DNA of 63,926 nt from Mycobacterium intermedium (GTDB lineage: Bacteria > Actinomycetota > Actinomycetes > Mycobacteriales > Mycobacteriaceae), in NCBI RefSeq assembly GCF_002086275.1, contig NZ_MVHT01000034.1:1-63926 (forward strand), given 5' to 3'. Under the pieces are notes generated by a model, which did not search any database, was not told the origin of the DNA, and saw nothing but the letters and a program-made list of their open reading frames with translations. The position numbers and the translations under genes are program-made. Below are positions 26,680 to 42,715 of this stretch, piece after piece; positions within the stretch are counted from its first letter, which is position 1, and every line of letters starts with the position of its first letter.

Positions 26680-28206
26680 ATGACGGCGACGCAAACGTCC
26701 GAATCCCGGAATCCGTACCTCGAGGACTTTCTGGCGCCGGTCGAGGCCGAAGTCACCGCGACGGACCTGCGGGTCACCGGGCGCATCCCGGAGCACCTCG
26801 ACGGCCGTTACCTGCGCAACGGACCGAATCCGGCCGCCGAAGTAAACCCGGCCGTTTACCACTGGTTCAGCGGCGATGCGATGGTGCACGGTGTCGCGCT
26901 GCGCGACGGAAAAGCCCTCTGGTACCGCAACCGTTGGGTGCGCACCCCACCCGTGTGTAAGGCGCTGGGTGAGGCGGCGCCACGGGGACTGGACCCGCGC
27001 GTGGGAATGCTTTCCGTGGGGCCCAACACCAACGCCCTGACCCACGCCGGCAAGACACTTGCCCTCGTCGAGGGTGGCGGAGCCAACTACGAGCTCACCG
27101 ACGAACTGGACACTGTGGGACCGTGCGACTTCGACGGCACCTTGTACGGCGGCTTCACCGCCCACCCGCACCGCGACCCGAAGACTGGTGAGCTTCACGC
27201 GGTGTCGTACTCGTTCCTGCGCGGCCGGACCGTGCAGTACTCGGTGATCGACACCCAGGGACGGGCGCGGCGGACCGTCGACATCGAGGTGAGCGGGTCG
27301 CCGATGATGCACGACTTCTCTCTGACCGACAAATACGTCGTGATCTATGACCTCCCGGTGACCTTCGACCCCATTCAGATTTCGCCGGTCAAGGTGCCGC
27401 GCTGGCTGAATGCGCCCGCCCGGTTGGCGCTGCAGTCGGTCCTGGGCCGCGTCCGGGTTCCCAGTCCGATCAGCGCTGTGGTGAACCGCAATCCGCAACG
27501 CATCCAGACCATGCCCTACCTCTGGAACGACGACTACCCGGCGCGGATCGGGGTGATGCCACGCGACGGCGGCAATAAGGACGTGCGGTGGTTCGATATC
27601 GAACCCTGCTACGTGTTCCACCCGCTGAACGCCTATTCGGAGGTTCGCGACGAGGGCGAGGTGCTGGTGCTCGACGTCGTGCGTTACTCGCGAATGTTCG
27701 AGCGCGACCTGCGTGGGCCGGGCGACACCAAGCCCGCGCTGGACCGCTGGACGGTGAACCTGACCACCGGCGTGGTGAAGACCGAACGTCGTGACGACCG
27801 GTCGCAGGAATTTCCCCGGATCAACGAAAGCCTGCTGGGCGCCAAACACCGCTACGGCTACGCGCTGGGTTTCGACGGCGGCTACCTCACCGCCGGGGAG
27901 TCCCTCATGACCACGACCGTCTACAAACACGACTACGAGACCGGGTCGAGCGAAATCGCGCCCCTGGATCCCGACCTTCTGATCGGCGAGATGTCATTTG
28001 TCCCCAACCCGGCGGCGTCGGCGACCGGGCAACAGGCAGGCTCCGCCGAAGACGACGGTGTCCTGATGGGCTTCGGCTACCACCGCGAGCTCGACGAGGG
28101 GCAGCTGGTGCTCCTGGACGCCCAGACGCTCGAATCGGTGGCGACGGTGCATTTGCCGCAGCGGGTACCGATGGGCTTCCACGGGAACTGGGCGCCGACT
28201 GCCTGA
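26680..28206 (+). CDS. Carotenoid/apocarotenoid cleavage oxygenase (Rv0654-like)
   Basis: A 508-residue non-haem iron dioxygenase of the carotenoid oxygenase family (seven-bladed propeller). The four iron-binding histidines fall in TAHPHRDP, GSPMMHDFSLTDKY, CYVFHPLNAY and the C-terminal PMGFHGNW. The family opening GRIPEHLDGRYLRNGPNP is clear. The M. tuberculosis orthologue cleaves carotenoids, apocarotenals and some stilbenes. The start ATG 26680 follows AGGAGCTC. It is divergent from a TetR gene and likely repressed by it. Confidence 0.92.
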   Translation: MTATQTSESRNPYLEDFLAPVEAEVTATDLRVTGRIPEHLDGRYLRNGPNPAAEVNPAVYHWFSGDAMVHGVALRDGKALWYRNRWVRTPPVCKALGEAAPRGLDPRVGMLSVGPNTNALTHAGKTLALVEGGGANYELTDELDTVGPCDFDGTLYGGFTAHPHRDPKTGELHAVSYSFLRGRTVQYSVIDTQGRARRTVDIEVSGSPMMHDFSLTDKYVVIYDLPVTFDPIQISPVKVPRWLNAPARLALQSVLGRVRVPSPISAVVNRNPQRIQTMPYLWNDDYPARIGVMPRDGGNKDVRWFDIEPCYVFHPLNAYSEVRDEGEVLVLDVVRYSRMFERDLRGPGDTKPALDRWTVNLTTGVVKTERRDDRSQEFPRINESLLGAKHRYGYALGFDGGYLTAGESLMTTTVYKHDYETGSSEIAPLDPDLLIGEMSFVPNPAASATGQQAGSAEDDGVLMGFGYHRELDEGQLVLLDAQTLESVATVHLPQRVPMGFHGNWAPTA

Positions 28207-28347
28207 GGAACGCCCCACGAGGGTTCCCACAAGGAGTGGCCCGAAGATTGTTATCTTCCCAACCTGATGCGCCGCCCCACGGGTGCGCTACAGTGACTCA
28301 AGCCACAAGGGCAGGTGGCCGGTTCGTGCGCGACGGAAGGATTTCCC

Positions 28348-29352
28348 ATGGGCGTCAGCATCCAGGTGAATGGACTCACGAAGTCCTTTGGGTCCTCAAG
28401 GATTTGGGAAGACGTCACGCTCGAAATCCCCGCCGGGGAGGTCAGCGTGTTGCTGGGCCCGTCGGGTACCGGTAAGTCGGTGTTCCTGAAGTCACTGATC
28501 GGTTTGCTGCGGCCGGAACGCGGCTCGATCATCATCGACGGCACCGACATCATCGAATGCTCGGCCAAGGAGCTGTACGAGATCCGCACGCTGTTCGGCG
28601 TGCTGTTCCAGGACGGCGCCCTGTTCGGCTCGATGAACCTCTACGACAACACGGCGTTCCCGCTGCGCGAGCACACCAAGAAGAAGGAAAGCGAAATCCG
28701 TGACATCGTCATGGAGAAGCTGCAGATGGTGGGTCTGGGCGGCGACGAGAAGAAGTTCCCGGGTGAGATCTCCGGTGGTATGCGCAAGCGTGCCGGCCTC
28801 GCTCGCGCGCTGGTGTTGGACCCGCAGATCATCCTCTGCGACGAGCCTGACTCCGGTCTGGACCCCGTGCGTACGGCCTACCTGAGCCAGCTGATCATGG
28901 ACATCAACGCCCAGATCGACGCGACCATCCTGATCGTCACGCACAACATCAACATCGCTCGCACCGTGCCGGACAACATGGGCATGTTGTTCCGTAAGCA
29001 CCTGGTCATGTTCGGGCCGCGCGAAGTGCTCCTGACCAGCGACGAGCCGGTGGTGCGCCAGTTCCTCAACGGCCGCCGTATCGGGCCGATCGGCATGTCC
29101 GAGGAGAAGGACGAGGCCACCATGGCCGAAGAGCAGGCCATGGTCGACGCCGGCCAGCACGCCGGCGGTGTCGAGGACATCGTGGGTGTGCCGCCGCAGA
29201 TCCAGGCGACGCCGGGCATGCCCGAGCGCAAGGCCGTCGCCCGCCGCCAGGCCCGCGTTCGCGCCATGCTGCACACCCTGCCCCCGAAAGCGCAGAAGGC
29301 GATCCTCGACGACCTCGAGGGCACGCACAAGTACGCGCCGACCGACTACTAA
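28348..29352 (+). CDS. mkl: ABC transporter ATP-binding protein Mkl (MceG)
   Basis: A 334-residue ATPase that energises Mce lipid/sterol importers. It has Walker A GPSGTGKSVF, signature ISGGMRKRAGLARAL, Walker B ILCDEPDSGLDP and the switch His in IVTHNINIART. The C-terminal tail (about 250-334, with EEKDEATMAEEQAM) is characteristic of actinobacterial Mkl. ATG 28348 is preceded by GGAAGG; a GTG at 28315 would add 11 residues. No mce genes are nearby, as is usual. Confidence 0.95.
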   Translation: MGVSIQVNGLTKSFGSSRIWEDVTLEIPAGEVSVLLGPSGTGKSVFLKSLIGLLRPERGSIIIDGTDIIECSAKELYEIRTLFGVLFQDGALFGSMNLYDNTAFPLREHTKKKESEIRDIVMEKLQMVGLGGDEKKFPGEISGGMRKRAGLARALVLDPQIILCDEPDSGLDPVRTAYLSQLIMDINAQIDATILIVTHNINIARTVPDNMGMLFRKHLVMFGPREVLLTSDEPVVRQFLNGRRIGPIGMSEEKDEATMAEEQAMVDAGQHAGGVEDIVGVPPQIQATPGMPERKAVARRQARVRAMLHTLPPKAQKAILDDLEGTHKYAPTDY

Positions 29353-29502
29353 ACACCCTCCGGCGCCCACCCTCGAGACGCGTGCTTTTGCGCGTCCCGT
29401 CGGCGTGCGCCGATGGTCTCGCTCACGCAGATCCGTGCCCCCTGCAGGGCCCTCACCGGCGAACTTTCAGGAAAACTCGGCGTAACTCGCCGCTTGTTCC
29501 TC

Positions 29503-29532
29503 TTGACGACGAGCCGTAAACGGGCCAATCTG
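29503..29532 (+). promoter_or_regulatory. Candidate upstream rpoB promoter
   Basis: TTGACG (29503-29508) followed, 18 bp on, by AATCTG (29527-29532). The -35 is good and the -10 is weak. rpoBC of mycobacteria is known to have more than one promoter. Confidence 0.35.
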
Positions 29533-29610
29533 TTGGGCAGCATGTGTAGGCGGGAAGATCGAGAAGCCAGCCAGCGCCGGTCCCCGTACACGGCTACTTG
29601 TGATGGGCAG

Positions 29611-29639
29611 TTGAGGAATGCGCGCGTCTCCGCTATTGT
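29611..29639 (+). promoter_or_regulatory. Candidate main rpoB promoter
   Basis: TTGAGG (29611-29616), a 17-bp spacer and TATTGT (29634-29639). The same -10 hexamer is found at the rplJ and rpsL promoters. It predicts a start near 29646 and a leader of about 217 nt. Confidence 0.55.
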
Positions 29640-29742
29640 TGGACGTTGCGCTGGCTGCTTCCTGCCCACCTCACCCGCCACCTGACACCGTGGTCTTAGC
29701 CTGAGCCCACTTTCCGGCTCAGCTAGTTAGTCGCGTGCGTGA

Positions 29743-33384
<3,642 letters not shown>

Positions 33385-33415
33385 TCCTCTTTGGAACTAG
33401 CTGGACAGTTACTAA

Positions 33416-37390
<3,975 letters not shown>

Positions 37391-37410
37391 TCACTTCGCA
37401 ATTCGTGACG

Positions 37411-37443
37411 AAAAAGCCCCGGGCGACCCGCCCGGGGCTTTTT
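37411..37443 (+). terminator. Strong intrinsic terminator of rpoBC
   Basis: AAAAAGCCCCGGGC (37411-37424) pairs perfectly with 37430-37443 around loop GACCC, ending in five Ts. A 14-bp stem with a 9-bp GC core makes it the clearest intrinsic terminator in the window. Confidence 0.95.
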
Positions 37444-37462
37444 CGTGCGGCTTCTGGTGGTC

Positions 37463-37715
37463 GAGCGTCACGTCGAGTGTCACGCTGGGGCGGCGCTCGG
37501 GTGCGACGGCAACGCTGGCGTGACGCTCGTGTCCGGTGCGGCGGCTGGTGGTTTCGAGCGTCACGTCGAGCGTCACGCTGGGGCGGCGCTCGGGTGCGAC
37601 GGCAACGCTGGCGTGACGCTCGCGTCCGGTGCGGCCTATGGTGGTTTCGAGCGTCACGTCGAGCGTCACGCTGGGGCGGCGCTCGGGTGCGACGGCAACG
37701 CTGGCGTGACGCTCG
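37463..37715 (+). repeat. 93-bp tandem repeat (VNTR) with internal palindrome, 2.7 copies
   Basis: Units start at 37463, 37556 and 37649; the last stops at 37715. Copies are nearly identical. Each unit opens with GAGCGTCACG and, about 57 bp later, has CGTGACGCTC, so each can fold on its own. The period (93) is a multiple of three. The frame read through it is open and in phase with the following nfo gene, which would give a 31-residue peptide repeat. I regard it as non-coding because nfo has its own start. Confidence 0.9.
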
Positions 37716-37792
37716 CCGCTCGTAAGACTGTGCCGTGGTGCCGGCGCTGCGGCGGGCGGCAGCCGATCCGGTCACTCACTACACTGGCCTGC

Positions 37793-38548
37793 GTGCTCAT
37801 AGGTTCGCACGTCCATTCAGATGACCCTCTGGCCGCAGCCCAGGCCGACGGCGCCGACGTGGTGCAGTTCTTCCTTGGCAACCCACAGAGCTGGAAGAAG
37901 CCCAAGCCGCGCGAGGACGCTGAAGCGCTGCGAGCCTCGACCGTGCCGCTGTACGTTCATGCGCCGTACCTGATCAACGTGGCGTCGGCCAACAACCGCA
38001 TTCGCATCCCGTCACGAAAGATCCTGCAGGACACCTGCGATGCCGCTGCCGACATCAATGCCACTGCGGTGATCGTGCACGGCGGCCACGCCGATGACGA
38101 CGACATGGAGGCAGGCTTCGAGCGCTGGGTCAAGGCGCTCAAGTACCTCGAGACCGACGTTCAGGTGTATCTGGAGAACACCGCGGGCGGGGATCACGCG
38201 ATGGCGCGCTACTTCGACACCATCGGCCGGTTGTGGGATCACATCGGCGACACGGGCATCGGTTTCTGCCTCGACACCTGCCACGCGTGGGCGGCCGGGG
38301 AGGAGCTGGTTGACGCGGTCGACCGGATCAAGGCGCTGACCGGTCGCATCGACCTCGTGCACTGCAACGACTCGCGGGACGCCGCCGGGTCGGGCGCGGA
38401 CCGGCACGCCAACTTCGGCACCGGCAAGATCGATCCCGACCTTTTGGTCGCCGTCGTGAAGGCCGCCGACGCACCGGTCATCTGCGAGACCGCCGACGAA
38501 GGCCGCAAGGACGACATCGCGTTTCTGCGGGAGCACACCGCGACCTGA
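37793..38548 (+). CDS. nfo: Endonuclease IV (apurinic/apyrimidinic endonuclease)
   Basis: A 251-residue TIM-barrel AP endonuclease (End/Nfo) acting in base-excision repair. Metal-binding motifs are LIGSHV (early His), [32 protein letters not shown] and [20 protein letters not shown], together the three-zinc site. The start is GTG 37793, matching the M. tuberculosis N-terminus (MLIGSHV). An open frame runs 116 codons further upstream through the 93-bp repeats but lacks homology. Confidence 0.95.
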   Translation: MLIGSHVHSDDPLAAAQADGADVVQFFLGNPQSWKKPKPREDAEALRASTVPLYVHAPYLINVASANNRIRIPSRKILQDTCDAAADINATAVIVHGGHADDDDMEAGFERWVKALKYLETDVQVYLENTAGGDHAMARYFDTIGRLWDHIGDTGIGFCLDTCHAWAAGEELVDAVDRIKALTGRIDLVHCNDSRDAAGSGADRHANFGTGKIDPDLLVAVVKAADAPVICETADEGRKDDIAFLREHTAT

Positions 38549-38560
38549 TCGTCGGCCGAC

Positions 38561-38600
38561 TATTACACCTCTTGGTTCGGTTGTCGAAAAAATGTAATAT
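38561..38600 (+). promoter_or_regulatory. fadE8 promoter with inverted repeat; leaderless start
   Basis: TTGGTT (38572-38577), a 17-bp spacer and TAATAT (38595-38600) form a near-consensus promoter. The -10 ends 7 nt before the fadE8 ATG, predicting a leaderless mRNA, and there is no Shine-Dalgarno. TATTACA (38561-38567) and TGTAATA (38593-38599) are inverted around the -35, a likely operator. Confidence 0.7.
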
Positions 38601-38607
38601 CGACGTC

Positions 38608-40236
38608 ATGCCAGATACGCACGTCGTCGTCAACCAGGTCCCGCCGCTGGAGAACTACAACCCCGCGTCGTTTCCCGTCCTCGCCGAGGCGTTGATTCGG
38701 GAAGGCGGTCAGTGGGGTCTGGACGAGGTCAACGAGGTGGGGGTGCTGTCCGGCTCCACCCAGGCCATCCGGTGGGGCGAACTCGCGGAACGTAACCGAC
38801 CCATCTTGCGCACCCACGACCGCTACGGCCACCGTGTCGACGAGGTCGAGTACGACCCCGCCTACCACGAATTGATGAAGGCGGCGATCGCCCACGGCTT
38901 GCACGCGGCCCCCTGGGCCGACGACCGCCCGGGCAGCCACGTGGTACGCGCCGCAAAGATGTCGGCCTGGAACTGCGAGCCCGGCCACGTGTGTCCGATC
39001 TCGATGACGTATGCCGTGGTGCCGGCGCTGCGCTACAACCCCGAGTTGGCGGCGGTTTACGAGCCCTTGCTGACCAGCCGGGAGTACGACCCGGAGCTCA
39101 AGCTGGCGGTGAACAAGCGGGGGATCACCGCGGGCATGTCGATGACGGAGAAGCAAGGTGGTTCCGACGTGCGCGCCGGCACCACCCAGGCCACCCCCAA
39201 CTCCGACGGCAGCTACCGCCTCACCGGCCACAAGTGGTTCACATCCGCTCCGATGTGCGACATCTTCCTGGTGCTGGCGCAAGCACCAAATGGCTTGTCC
39301 TGCTTCATGTTGCCGCGCATCCTCCCCGACGGCACCCGCAACCGCATGTTCCTGCAGCGACTCAAGGACAAGCTCGGCAACCGCGCCAACGCGTCCAGTG
39401 AGGTCGAATACGACGGCGCGACAGCGTGGTTGGTGGGCGAAGAGGGTCGCGGTGTGCCGACCATCATCGAGATGGTCAACCTGACCCGCCTCGACTGCAC
39501 ACTGGGCAGCGCCACCAGCATGCGCACCGGACTGACCCAGGCGGTACACCACGCCCAGCACCGAAAGGCGTTCGGCGCCTATCTCATCGACCAGCCATTG
39601 ATGCGCAATGTACTGGCAGACCTGGCGGTCGAGGCGGAGGCCGCAACCATCGTGGCCATGCGGATGGCCGGGGCCACCGACCGCGCGGTGCGTGGCGACC
39701 AACGGGAGGCGCTGCTACGTCGGATCGGCCTGGCGGCCAGCAAGTACTGGGTGTGCAAGCGCTCCACCCCACATGCCGTCGAAGCGCTGGAATGCCTCGG
39801 CGGCAACGGTTATGTGGAAGACTCCGGAATGCCCCGGCTGTATCGCGAGGCCCCGCTGATGGGAATCTGGGAGGGCTCGGGCAACGTCAGCGCGCTGGAT
39901 ACGTTGCGCGCCATGGCAACTCGGCCCGAGTGCGTGGACGTGCTGTTCGACGAACTGGGCGGCAGTGCGGGCCAGGACCCGCGACTGGATCGGCACGTCG
40001 AGCAACTGCGGCCGCAACTGGAGGAGCTGGAAACCATCCAGTACCGAGCCCGAAAGGTCGCCGAGGACATCTGCCTGGCGTTGCAGGGATCGCTGCTGGT
40101 GCGCCACGGGCATCCCGCCGTCGCCGAAGCGTTCCTGGCCAGCCGACTCGGTGGTCAATGGGGCGGCGCGTTCGGCACGTTGCCGGCCGGGCTGGACCTC
40201 GCACCCATTCTCGAGCGCGCCCTGGTGAAGGGCTGA
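38608..40236 (+). CDS. fadE8: Acyl-CoA dehydrogenase FadE8 (AidB-like)
   Basis: A 542-residue FAD-dependent acyl-CoA dehydrogenase of the AidB/isovaleryl-like branch. FAD-binding motifs GMSMTEKQGGSDVRAGT and GHKWFTSAPMCD lie in the middle. The C-terminal ALECLGGNGYVEDSGMPRLY contains the CLGGNGY motif and a downstream WEGSGNV. The length equals that of M. tuberculosis FadE8. It is first in an operon with echA4, a PaaX-like regulator and echA5, suggesting beta-oxidation of a particular acyl-CoA; the substrate is unknown. Confidence 0.93.
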   Translation: MPDTHVVVNQVPPLENYNPASFPVLAEALIREGGQWGLDEVNEVGVLSGSTQAIRWGELAERNRPILRTHDRYGHRVDEVEYDPAYHELMKAAIAHGLHAAPWADDRPGSHVVRAAKMSAWNCEPGHVCPISMTYAVVPALRYNPELAAVYEPLLTSREYDPELKLAVNKRGITAGMSMTEKQGGSDVRAGTTQATPNSDGSYRLTGHKWFTSAPMCDIFLVLAQAPNGLSCFMLPRILPDGTRNRMFLQRLKDKLGNRANASSEVEYDGATAWLVGEEGRGVPTIIEMVNLTRLDCTLGSATSMRTGLTQAVHHAQHRKAFGAYLIDQPLMRNVLADLAVEAEAATIVAMRMAGATDRAVRGDQREALLRRIGLAASKYWVCKRSTPHAVEALECLGGNGYVEDSGMPRLYREAPLMGIWEGSGNVSALDTLRAMATRPECVDVLFDELGGSAGQDPRLDRHVEQLRPQLEELETIQYRARKVAEDICLALQGSLLVRHGHPAVAEAFLASRLGGQWGGAFGTLPAGLDLAPILERALVKG

Positions 40237-40244
40237 GTCGGGGC

Positions 40245-41183
40245 ATGACCCACGCGATCAGGAAGGTCGATTTCGACAACCTGAAGACGATGACCTATGA
40301 GGTCACCGATCGGGTCGCACGCATCACGTTCAACCGCCCGGAGAAGGGCAACGCGATCATCGCCGACACCCCACTGGAGCTGTCGGCGTTGGTGGAGCGA
40401 GCCGACCTCGACCCCAACGTGCACGTCATCCTGGTATCCGGTCGAGGCGAGGGTTTCTGCGCCGGTTTCGATCTGTCCGCCTACGCCGACGGCACCGGAT
40501 CGTCTGGCGGCACGGGCGCGTATCAAGGCACGGTGCTGGACGGCAAGACACAGGCCATCAACCATCTGCCGAATCAGCCCTGGGATCCGATGATCGACTA
40601 CCAGATGATGAGCCGGTTCGTACGCGGCTTCTCCAGCCTGATGCATTGCGACAAGCCGACGGTGGTCAAGATCCACGGGTACTGCGTGGCCGGCGGAACC
40701 GACATCGCCCTGCATGCCGATCAGGTGATCGCCGCCGCCGACGCCAAGATCGGCTATCCGCCGACCCGGGTGTGGGGCGTTCCGGCGGCGGGTCTGTGGG
40801 CGCATCGGCTCGGTGACCAGCGCGCGAAAAGGCTGCTGTTCACCGGTGATTGCATCACCGGAGCCCAGGCCGCCGAGTGGGGACTCGCCGTCGAGGCGCC
40901 GGCCGCCGAAGACCTCGACGAGCGCACCGAGCGACTGGTACAGCGGATCGCGGCGTTGCCGGTCAATCAGCTGATCATGACCAAGCTCGCGCTGAATTCC
41001 GCTCTGCTGCAACAAGGTGTGGCCACCAGCAGGATGGTCAGCACGGTCTTCGACGGCATCGCTCGGCACACTCCCGAGGGACACGCCTTTGTCGCCGACG
41101 CGGTCGAACACGGCTTCCGCGAGGCGGTCAAGCATCGGGATGAGCCGTTCGGCGACCACGGACGTCGAGCCTCCCAGGTCTGA
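40245..41183 (+). CDS. echA4: Enoyl-CoA hydratase/isomerase family protein EchA4
   Basis: A 312-residue crotonase-fold protein. The oxyanion segment GRGEGFCAGFDLSAYADG binds the acyl-CoA, and the second is KIHGYCVAGGTDIALHADQV. At the position of the first catalytic Glu of classical hydratases the sequence has TDIALHAD, so hydratase activity is uncertain. It has a longer insertion (about 95-130) than typical hydratases, as in the M. tuberculosis orthologue. ATG 40245 lies 8 nt after the fadE8 stop. Confidence 0.9.
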   Translation: MTHAIRKVDFDNLKTMTYEVTDRVARITFNRPEKGNAIIADTPLELSALVERADLDPNVHVILVSGRGEGFCAGFDLSAYADGTGSSGGTGAYQGTVLDGKTQAINHLPNQPWDPMIDYQMMSRFVRGFSSLMHCDKPTVVKIHGYCVAGGTDIALHADQVIAAADAKIGYPPTRVWGVPAAGLWAHRLGDQRAKRLLFTGDCITGAQAAEWGLAVEAPAAEDLDERTERLVQRIAALPVNQLIMTKLALNSALLQQGVATSRMVSTVFDGIARHTPEGHAFVADAVEHGFREAVKHRDEPFGDHGRRASQV

Positions 41184-41187
41184 CACC

Positions 41188-41928
41188 ATGCCGAACATGA
41201 CGGCCCGTTCGGTGGTGCTCAGCGTGCTGCTGGGTGCTCATCCGGCGTGGGCTACTGCGAGCGAATTGATCAGACTGACGGCGGATTTCGGTATCAAGGA
41301 GACGACGCTGCGGGTTGCGCTCACCCGCATGGTCAGCGCCGGCGACCTGATCCGGTCGGCCGACGGCTATCGGCTTTCGGATCGACTGCTCGCTCGTCAG
41401 CGTCGCCAGGACGAGGCCATGCGCCCGCCGATTCGGGCCTGGGGCGGATACTGGCACGTCCTCATCGTGACCAGCGTCGGCACGGACGCCCGAACGCGTG
41501 CCGCCCTGCGAACAACCATGCAGAACAAGCGATTTGGTGAATTGCGCGAAGGCGTCTGGATGCGCCCGGACAATCTCGATCTGGAGCTCGACCCCGAGAT
41601 CGCTGCCCGGGCCCGGCTGCTGAAGGCGCGCGACGACGCACCGGCTGAGCTGGCCGGGCAGCTGTGGGATCTGCCCGCGTGGGCCAGTGTCGGCACCCAG
41701 CTGCTTGACGAGATGTCCAACGCCGCAGACATTCCCACGCGGTTCGTGGTGGCCGCCGCGATGGTCCGTCACCTGCTGACCGACCCTATGCTGCCGCCCG
41801 AACTGCTGCCTCCTGACTGGCCGGGGGCGCGGCTGCGCGAGGCATACCACGACTTCGCCACTGAACTGGCGGAAAGGCGTGGCTTGACGGAAACATCAGA
41901 CGCGACCCAACTCCAGGAGGTGCCATGA
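41188..41928 (+). CDS. PaaX-family transcriptional regulator (Rv0674-like)
   Basis: A 246-residue PaaX-like repressor. An N-terminal winged helix (ATASELIRLTADFGIKETTL, RVALTRMVSAGDLIRSADGY) is followed by the PaaX middle and C-terminal domains (REGVWMRPDNLDLEL). The PaaX archetype represses phenylacetyl-CoA catabolism and responds to the CoA thioester. Here it probably senses an acyl-CoA handled by FadE8/EchA4/EchA5 and binds the inverted repeat at the fadE8 promoter; that link is inference. It starts 4 nt after echA4 and overlaps echA5 by 4 nt. Confidence 0.88.
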   Translation: MPNMTARSVVLSVLLGAHPAWATASELIRLTADFGIKETTLRVALTRMVSAGDLIRSADGYRLSDRLLARQRRQDEAMRPPIRAWGGYWHVLIVTSVGTDARTRAALRTTMQNKRFGELREGVWMRPDNLDLELDPEIAARARLLKARDDAPAELAGQLWDLPAWASVGTQLLDEMSNAADIPTRFVVAAAMVRHLLTDPMLPPELLPPDWPGARLREAYHDFATELAERRGLTETSDATQLQEVP

Positions 41929-42698
41929 GTGATCTGGTTCGTGTGGAGCGTAAGGGCCCGGTTACCACCGTAATCATCAACCGGCCAGCGGCGCGCAACG
42001 CGGTGAACGGTCCTACGGCCGCCGCCTTGTATGCGGCATTCAGCGAATTCGATCGCGACGACACCGCCTCGGTGGCGGTGCTGTGCGGCGAAGGCGGAAC
42101 ATTCTGTGCGGGAGCCGATTTGAAGGCCATTGGCACCCCGGATACCAATGCCACGCACCGCACGGGCCCCGGGCCCATGGGCCCGACGCGAATGGTTCTG
42201 TCGAAGCCGGTGATCGCCGCGGTCAGCGGCTACGCCGTCGCCGGCGGCCTGGAACTGGCGCTGTGGTGCGATCTGCGGGTGGCCGAGGAGGATGCCGTGT
42301 TCGGTGTGTTCTGCCGGCGCTGGGGCGTCCCGCTGATCGACGGCGGCACCGTGCGCCTGCCGCGGCTGATCGGCCACAGCCGGGCGATGGACATGATTCT
42401 CACCGGCCGCCCCGTGAAGGCGGACGAAGCGCTGGCGATGGGTTTGGCCAACCGGGTTGTGCCCAAAGGCCAAGCGCGACAGGCGGCCGAGGAATTGGCG
42501 GCCGAGTTGGCGGCGCTGCCGCAGCAGTGCATGCGCTCGGATCGGCTGTCGGCGCTCACGCAGTGGGGCCTGTCCGAGTCGGAAGCGCTCGACGTCGAAT
42601 TCGCGAGCTTGTCCCGGTCGGCGGGTGAAGCGGTCGAGGGGGCCGGACGGTTCGCCGCGGGCGCAGGGCGGCACGGCGCCCCGAGCGGGCGCGGCTAG
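41925..42698 (+). CDS. echA5: Enoyl-CoA hydratase/isomerase family protein EchA5
   Basis: A 257-residue crotonase with the first oxyanion motif GGTFCAGADLKAIG and the second AVSGYAVAGGLELALWCDLR. The classical Glu of the first catalytic position is present in the GGLELALWCD block. The second position has FCRRWGVPLIDGGTVRLPRL, where hydratases usually have Glu. ATG overlaps the regulator stop (ATGA), and AGGAGG precedes it. It ends the fadE8 operon in a hairpin shared with the convergent gene. Confidence 0.92.
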   Translation: MSDLVRVERKGPVTTVIINRPAARNAVNGPTAAALYAAFSEFDRDDTASVAVLCGEGGTFCAGADLKAIGTPDTNATHRTGPGPMGPTRMVLSKPVIAAVSGYAVAGGLELALWCDLRVAEEDAVFGVFCRRWGVPLIDGGTVRLPRLIGHSRAMDMILTGRPVKADEALAMGLANRVVPKGQARQAAEELAAELAALPQQCMRSDRLSALTQWGLSESEALDVEFASLSRSAGEAVEGAGRFAAGAGRHGAPSGRG

Positions 42699-42715
42699 CC
42701 GAGCGGGCTAGCCGC
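42691..42715. terminator. Shared hairpin spanning the ends of two convergent genes
   Basis: GCGGCTAGCC (42691-42700) and GGCTAGCCGC (42706-42715) form a perfect 10-bp stem with loop GAGCG. The echA5 stop lies in the left arm and the stop of the minus-strand lipoprotein in the right arm. A compact bidirectional terminator is likely. Confidence 0.7.

Noticed and set aside
29413..29685. 90-codon frame in the rpoB leader region
   Set aside because: It overlaps both candidate rpoB promoters, has no ribosome-binding site and shows no recognisable similarity.
37445..37792. In-frame 116-codon extension of nfo through the 93-bp repeats
   Set aside because: Endonuclease IV starts at GTG 37793 (MLIGSHV), and the upstream part is only repeat sequence after a strong terminator. 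Kept as a finding, not as a gene.
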